The position numbers and the translations under genes were made by a program. The notes beneath the pieces were generated by a model, which was not told where the DNA came from, made no database searches, and saw only the letters and a program-made list of their open reading frames with translations. 8,973 nucleotides of DNA from RUG14130 sp045598325 (lineage in GTDB: Bacteria > Bacillota > Clostridia > Christensenellales > Aristaeellaceae): the NCBI GenBank assembly GCA_045598325.1, contig JAZLLT010000071.1, forward strand, positions 1 to 8,973. Direction: 5' to 3'. Position 1 is the first letter of the stretch, and each line of letters starts with the position of its first letter. Below are positions 5,996 through 8,973 of this stretch, piece after piece.

Positions 5996-6337
5996 ATGGA
6001 CGAAGCCATGAAAGCCTATCTTGACCGTTATCCCGAAGAGATCAGAGAGCTCTTTGAAAAGCTCAGAACACTTGTCTATTCCGCTGCTCCCGCCGCGGAG
6101 GAAAAGCTGTGGGCGAAGCTGCCGAGCTACTATGCGGGCGGGCGCTTCGTGAGGCTCATTCCGTTCAAGGATCATATCAATATCGAGGCGGCTGCAATCA
6201 TGGGTCACCGCGATGAACTCGGGGACTATTCCGTCACACCGAAAGGCATGCTTCAGATCGGCTTCAAAAATGACCTGCCCGCGGAGCTGCTTGAGAGGAT
6301 CTTTCATGAGACATTGATAGATAAAATCAATTTTTGA
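5996..6337 (+). CDS. DUF1801-family protein (YdhG/Fra-like)
   Basis: This is a 113-residue cytoplasmic protein. Residues about 6-40 (YLDRYPEEIRELFEKLRTLV, then APAAEEKLWAKLPSY) match the start of the DUF1801 family, in which a helical segment is followed by an E-K-x-x-W/A-x-x-P turn. The middle, RFVRLIPFKDHINIEAAA at 50-67, is the usual beta-sheet part, and GMLQIGF at 84-90 precedes a C-terminal helix. Family members include the proposed iron chaperone Fra of Bacillus; the biochemical role of this protein is unknown. I chose ATG 5996, preceded by GGAGGT at 5985-5990, over a TTG 30 bases upstream that has no binding site. The stop is 8 bases before the next ATG, so the two genes are probably cotranscribed. 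Confidence 0.8.
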   Translation: MDEAMKAYLDRYPEEIRELFEKLRTLVYSAAPAAEEKLWAKLPSYYAGGRFVRLIPFKDHINIEAAAIMGHRDELGDYSVTPKGMLQIGFKNDLPAELLERIFHETLIDKINF

Positions 6338-6345
6338 AGGATACT

Positions 6346-6930
6346 ATGGAGAATCAGCCGGACATTTTCGCAAGCATAGCTCGTGAATTCCTTGCAATCA
6401 ACAAAGTTTATCGATATCATAAGAAGAAAGTCGATGAAATGGATGATGGCGAGGTCATGCAAGTATGCCGGTTTTGGTATACTGAAAACAACATGGAAAA
6501 AGAATTCCGGGAGTATGAAAATCAAAGGTTGGGAATCAAACCGAACCCATACAATTTGCCGATTGATAAATGCGATGTGGCGGCTGTGGATTGGCTGGAT
6601 AGAGAAGCGCCGGAACGGGTAATTCCCGTGCTGCCCGATCTTATGGAATGGCTGAAAGATATGAACTGGCCGGTTGCCCAAGAGGTATTGCCGCTCATGC
6701 TCAGATATGAAAACGAAACGACCTCAATAGCTGAGGAAATCCTGAAGCCGGCCCAAACGGACGAAATATGGAAATATAATATCATCACCGTTTTTGTGCC
6801 CGCCTTGTCGGGCAGGAATCGACGCATTCTGCAGGATGCTGTATGCCGCATTGCGTATAAACCTACGCCGGGAGAACAAGCAGAGCAGGTAGATGTGGCT
6901 GCAAAAGAGTATTTGAATTTGCATAGATAA
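6346..6930 (+). CDS. Protein with DUF5071-like C-terminal half
   Basis: This is a 194-residue, probably cytoplasmic protein. Residues about 71-190 resemble DUF5071: LPIDKCDVAAVDWLDREAPE, then VLPDLMEWLKDMNWPVAQEV at 95-114, PLMLRY, and DEIWKYNIITVF at 139-150, with PTPGE near 173. The pattern suggests paired helices, as in HEAT-like repeats. The first 65 residues are charged and helical (including KKKVDEMDDGEVMQVCRFWY at 26-45) and I do not recognise them. No function is established; small solitary proteins like this are sometimes immunity-type proteins, but no toxin gene is adjacent. I chose ATG 6346, with GAAGGA at 6336-6341, over a TTG 12 bases upstream. Its DNA is AT-richer than its neighbours: 22 of 60 bases are G or C at 6361-6420, against 38 of 60 at 7261-7320. 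Confidence 0.75.
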   Translation: MENQPDIFASIAREFLAINKVYRYHKKKVDEMDDGEVMQVCRFWYTENNMEKEFREYENQRLGIKPNPYNLPIDKCDVAAVDWLDREAPERVIPVLPDLMEWLKDMNWPVAQEVLPLMLRYENETTSIAEEILKPAQTDEIWKYNIITVFVPALSGRNRRILQDAVCRIAYKPTPGEQAEQVDVAAKEYLNLHR

Positions 6931-7016
6931 CGCAACTCTTCAGAGAGAAGCAACTCTGAGAAGGAGCCCCACCTCTGAAAAACGATTGTTGAGATTTTGA
7001 TTTTCGGGGGAAACGC

Positions 7017-7541
7017 ATGATTTATTACGCCTCGGACAAAGTGGTGATCCGCGACCTCACCGAAGCGGACGCCGAAATCATCACCCGCGAAGAGATCGCG
7101 CAGGGCTGGCAGCAGACCATCGATAAGTATCTCATGCGGCTCGATCACGCGCGGCAGGGGAAGTGTATTTCTCTTGCGGCGGAGTATGAAGGCAATGTTG
7201 CCGGATACATTAACATCTATCGGCAGCCGGAGGGCGGCCCCGAAGCCATGCGGGGGCTTCCGGTGATCGTGGATTTCGGCGTGCTCGAAAAGTACCGCCG
7301 CCGCGGCATCGGCTCACTTCTCATGGACAGCGCGGAGCAAATCGCCGCCCGGTACGCGGATACGGTTTGGCTCGGCGTGGGTCTCCACGCGGGCTACGGC
7401 AGCGCCCAACGGATGTATGTGAAGCGGGGCTATATCCCCGACGGGAGCGGCGTTTGGTACGGGGGACGCCCCTGCGAGCCCTACGGGGAATGTGTGAACG
7501 ACGATGATTTGCTGATTTATATGTCGAAGAAACTCAGGTGA
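7017..7541 (+). CDS. GNAT-family N-acetyltransferase
   Basis: The product is a 174-residue acetyltransferase of the GCN5-related fold, which moves an acetyl group from acetyl-CoA to an amine; the substrate cannot be told from sequence. It opens VVIRDLTEADAEII (9-22), typical of the family. The beta-4 and acetyl-CoA-binding motif is VDFGVLEKYRRRGIGSLLMD at 85-104, with the R-x-x-G-x-G pyrophosphate loop at 94-99. SAQRMYVKRGYIPDG at 129-143 is the usual C-terminal block (N/S-A-x-x-x-Y-x-x-x-G-F/Y). The ATG at 7017 has only a weak GGGGGAA site at 7006-7012. GC content is back near that of the ribosomal genes. The 86-base gap upstream suggests its own promoter, but I could not identify one. Confidence 0.88.
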   Translation: MIYYASDKVVIRDLTEADAEIITREEIAQGWQQTIDKYLMRLDHARQGKCISLAAEYEGNVAGYINIYRQPEGGPEAMRGLPVIVDFGVLEKYRRRGIGSLLMDSAEQIAARYADTVWLGVGLHAGYGSAQRMYVKRGYIPDGSGVWYGGRPCEPYGECVNDDDLLIYMSKKLR

Positions 7542-7563
7542 AGCCGGTATTTGTCTTTTTATC

Positions 7564-8154
7564 ATGAACAGTAAGCGCAAGCGCATCCTTTTGAACCTCA
7601 CGGGTTCCCTCATCCTCGCCACGGGCCTTTACAACATCCACGCCGTATCGGATGTCACCGAGGGCGGCGTGCTGGGACTGGCCCTGCTGCTCAAACACTT
7701 TTTCGATATTTCGCCCGCCCTGTCGAGCTTCCTTCTGACCGCCGCCTGCTATCTGCTGGGCGCGGGGGTATTGGGGAAGGAGTTCGTGTTCTACTCCATG
7801 TTCGCCTGCGGCGGTTTCTCGCTGTTTTACCGCCTGTGGGAGTGCTTTGCCCCCGTCTGGCAGGGCATTGCGAATCATCCGCTCCTTGCCGCGTTCCTCG
7901 GCGCCCTGTTCGTGGGCGTGGGCACGGGCTTATGCGTCCGCGCGGGCGGCGCGCCGTCGGGGGATGACGCCCTCGCCATGAGCGTGGGACGGCTCGCAAA
8001 GTGCAATGTGAGCGCGGTGTACCTGATGAGCGATCTCATCGTGCTCGGCGTTTCGCTGACTTACATCCCCCTATCCCGCATCGTGTACTCGCTCATTACG
8101 GTCGTCTTGTCGGGGCAGATCATCGGGATGATCGATTACAGAAAGAAGCAATAA
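7564..8154 (+). CDS. YitT-family integral membrane protein (membrane domain only)
   Basis: This is a 196-residue hydrophobic protein with about six or seven predicted membrane segments (near 8-27, 36-48, 51-70, 75-92, 107-126, 150-167 and 170-190) and a positively charged N-terminus (MNSKRKR) expected to face the cytoplasm. The stretch VTEGGVLGLALLL at 31-43 and the glycine-rich GLCVRAGGAPSGDDALAM at 122-139 resemble the YitT/DUF161 membrane domain, where a G-G-x-x-x-G-D motif recurs. YitT proteins usually add a C-terminal soluble DUF2179 domain; it is missing here and the protein stops after the last helix. The function of the family is not established. The ATG at 7564 lacks a clear binding site; AGGTGA at 7536-7541 is too far away. 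A terminator follows directly. Confidence 0.72.
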   Translation: MNSKRKRILLNLTGSLILATGLYNIHAVSDVTEGGVLGLALLLKHFFDISPALSSFLLTAACYLLGAGVLGKEFVFYSMFACGGFSLFYRLWECFAPVWQGIANHPLLAAFLGALFVGVGTGLCVRAGGAPSGDDALAMSVGRLAKCNVSAVYLMSDLIVLGVSLTYIPLSRIVYSLITVVLSGQIIGMIDYRKKQ

Positions 8155-8162
8155 AGGCAACC

Positions 8163-8194
8163 AAAAGGCTCCTTTGTGTAAGGGGAGCCTTTTT
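8163..8194 (+). terminator. Rho-independent terminator after the YitT gene
   Basis: AAGGCTCC (8165-8172) pairs with GGAGCCTT (8184-8191) around TTTGTGTAAGG, inside which further partial pairing is possible; a T run continues to 8194. It starts 9 bases after the stop at 8154. The core CTTTGTGTAAGGGG resembles the first hairpin of the intergenic repeat family at 5729-5862 (CCTTGTGCAAAGGG), so it may be a captured copy of half such an element. Confidence 0.85.
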
Positions 8195-8266
8195 ATGGGA
8201 ACTGCCCTGTATTATCGCCTGCCGATCAAAATGGAAAGTGAGTCGCTTTCATTATGAAGGCACAAA

Positions 8267-8304
8267 CAACCCGCCGCGGAGTTCGCGGCGGGTTGCCTGT
8301 TTTT
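8267..8304. terminator. Strong hairpin between convergent genes, likely terminator
   Basis: CAACCCGCCGCG (8267-8278) and CGCGGCGGGTTG (8284-8295) form a perfect 12-bp stem around GAGTT. On the + strand five T's lie at 8300-8304 after CCTG, and on the - strand a short TTTG follows the stem. It is 17 bases downstream of the stop of the - strand gene at 8313, so it most likely ends that transcript and may also back up the + strand terminator at 8163. The T runs are weaker than those at 5578 and 8190. Confidence 0.7.
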
Positions 8305-8312
8305 GCGCGTGA

Positions 8313-8973
8313 TCACAGTTCTTCGAATTTCTGCGCGCCTGTGGTTTCCAGCCATTTGCGCACGAGGATGGTGAGGAATTCCAGCGCGATGACCGCGTAG
8401 ATCATGTAACTGTCGATGTCCGTGAGATTCCTCGTAAAGTAGTAGCCCGCCGCGATGAGCAGGATGAGCACGAGACTTACCAGCATCAGGATGAGCACAT
8501 TGACGCTCTGCTTGATGAGCTGCGCTTCGGTGGTCCAGGTGAAGTTGGGCTTTAGGATGCCCAGCATGAGCCCGATCTCGCCGGTCAGGTAGATGAAGCA
8601 GAGCACCAGCGCGCCCGCGAAGAGGGCGATGGAGAAGTCATAGCCGAAGAGGAGTTCGGTAATGAACACGGCGGGAACGGCGGGAACGGCGTTGATGACC
8701 ACATGCAGTTTGAGTTTTGCCTGCAGCACATCCTTCGCCGCAACGGGCAGGGAGCGGATGATCCACAGGTTCTTGCCCTCCAGAGACACGGACGGGGTGG
8801 AGATGGTGTCCATGCCCATCAGCAGGCAGAACGCGCCCGCGATGGCGAGGGGGATGGCGTTGAGGATCACAGTCGCCTCGGGCGGGATGACATTAAAGAT
8901 GTTCATGATGTCCGCCCGCTTCACATACACGATGACGGGGATGGCGATGGCAAACACGATGCCGAGACCCGCG
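8313..8973 (-). CDS. ABC-2-like transporter permease, C-terminal part (partial)
   Basis: The frame on the - strand is open from the window's right edge to a TGA at 8315-8313, giving about 220 residues of a longer protein; the codons before the GTG at 8957 are open, so the true start lies outside the window. It is very hydrophobic, with about six membrane segments. The diagnostic stretch is SLEGKNLWIIRSLP at about residues 63-76 of the fragment (bases 8786-8745), followed by a charged AKLKLH. This S-x-E-G-K-N-x-W-x-x-x-S-L-P motif is known from large putative ABC exporter permeases of Firmicutes (ABC_tran_2-type, about 500 residues). An ATPase partner would be expected upstream, outside the window. 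The transported substrate is unknown. Confidence 0.75.
   Translation of the reverse strand, partial: AGLGIVFAIAIPVIVYVKRADIMNIFNVIPPEATVILNAIPLAIAGAFCLLMGMDTISTPSVSLEGKNLWIIRSLPVAAKDVLQAKLKLHVVINAVPAVPAVFITELLFGYDFSIALFAGALVLCFIYLTGEIGLMLGILKPNFTWTTEAQLIKQSVNVLILMLVSLVLILLIAAGYYFTRNLTDIDSYMIYAVIALEFLTILVRKWLETTGAQKFEEL

Noticed and set aside
8001..8312. A 103-codon + strand frame running past the YitT stop
   Set aside because: It overlaps the YitT gene in another frame and then runs through two terminator hairpins, with no ribosome binding site and no recognisable domain.

Overview
The window is a stretch of low-GC-phylum Gram-positive (Firmicutes/Bacillota) chromosome. It is most likely from a Clostridia-class gut-type bacterium with a moderately GC-rich genome. 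This rests on four things seen here: the gene order secY-adk-map-KOW protein-infA-rpmJ, known from Firmicutes; an adenylate kinase with a four-cysteine lid; strong AGGAGG-type ribosome binding sites before most genes; and hairpin-rich intergenic repeats of a kind I associate with gut Clostridia. The genus cannot be fixed from the sequence alone.

Bases 1-5543 are the distal part of the spc ribosomal protein operon, all on the + strand: the 3' end of rpsH, then rplF, rplR, rpsE, rpmD, rplO, secY, adk, map, a small KOW RNA-binding protein (ybzG-like), infA and rpmJ. Gaps are 1 to about 20 bases, and map overlaps the KOW gene by 8 bases. The genes make large- and small-subunit ribosomal proteins, the SecY translocon channel, adenylate kinase, the methionine aminopeptidase that trims new proteins, and initiation factor IF-1. 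A perfect 11-bp hairpin with seven T's directly after rpmJ ends the operon. The genes that usually follow rpmJ in Firmicutes (rpsM, rpsK, rpsD, rpoA, rplQ) are not here.

Bases about 5585-5995 hold no convincing gene. They carry at least three related two-hairpin repeat units, two of them head-to-head, and then a plausible promoter for the next gene.

Bases 5996-8154 are an accessory stretch on the + strand: a DUF1801-type small protein, a protein with a DUF5071-like C-terminal half in noticeably AT-richer DNA, a GNAT acetyltransferase, and a YitT-type membrane protein. The last is followed by a terminator hairpin that resembles the repeat units. A second strong hairpin at 8267-8295 separates this from a convergent gene. 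That gene, on the - strand at 8313-8973, encodes the C-terminal part of an ABC-2-like transporter permease and runs out of the window.

I see no RNA gene, CRISPR array, transposase or phage gene, and no clear evidence of a wholly new system. The most interesting points are the operon ending at rpmJ, the repeat cluster and its possible use as a terminator, the TTG-initiated infA, and the poorly understood KOW and DUF5071 proteins.
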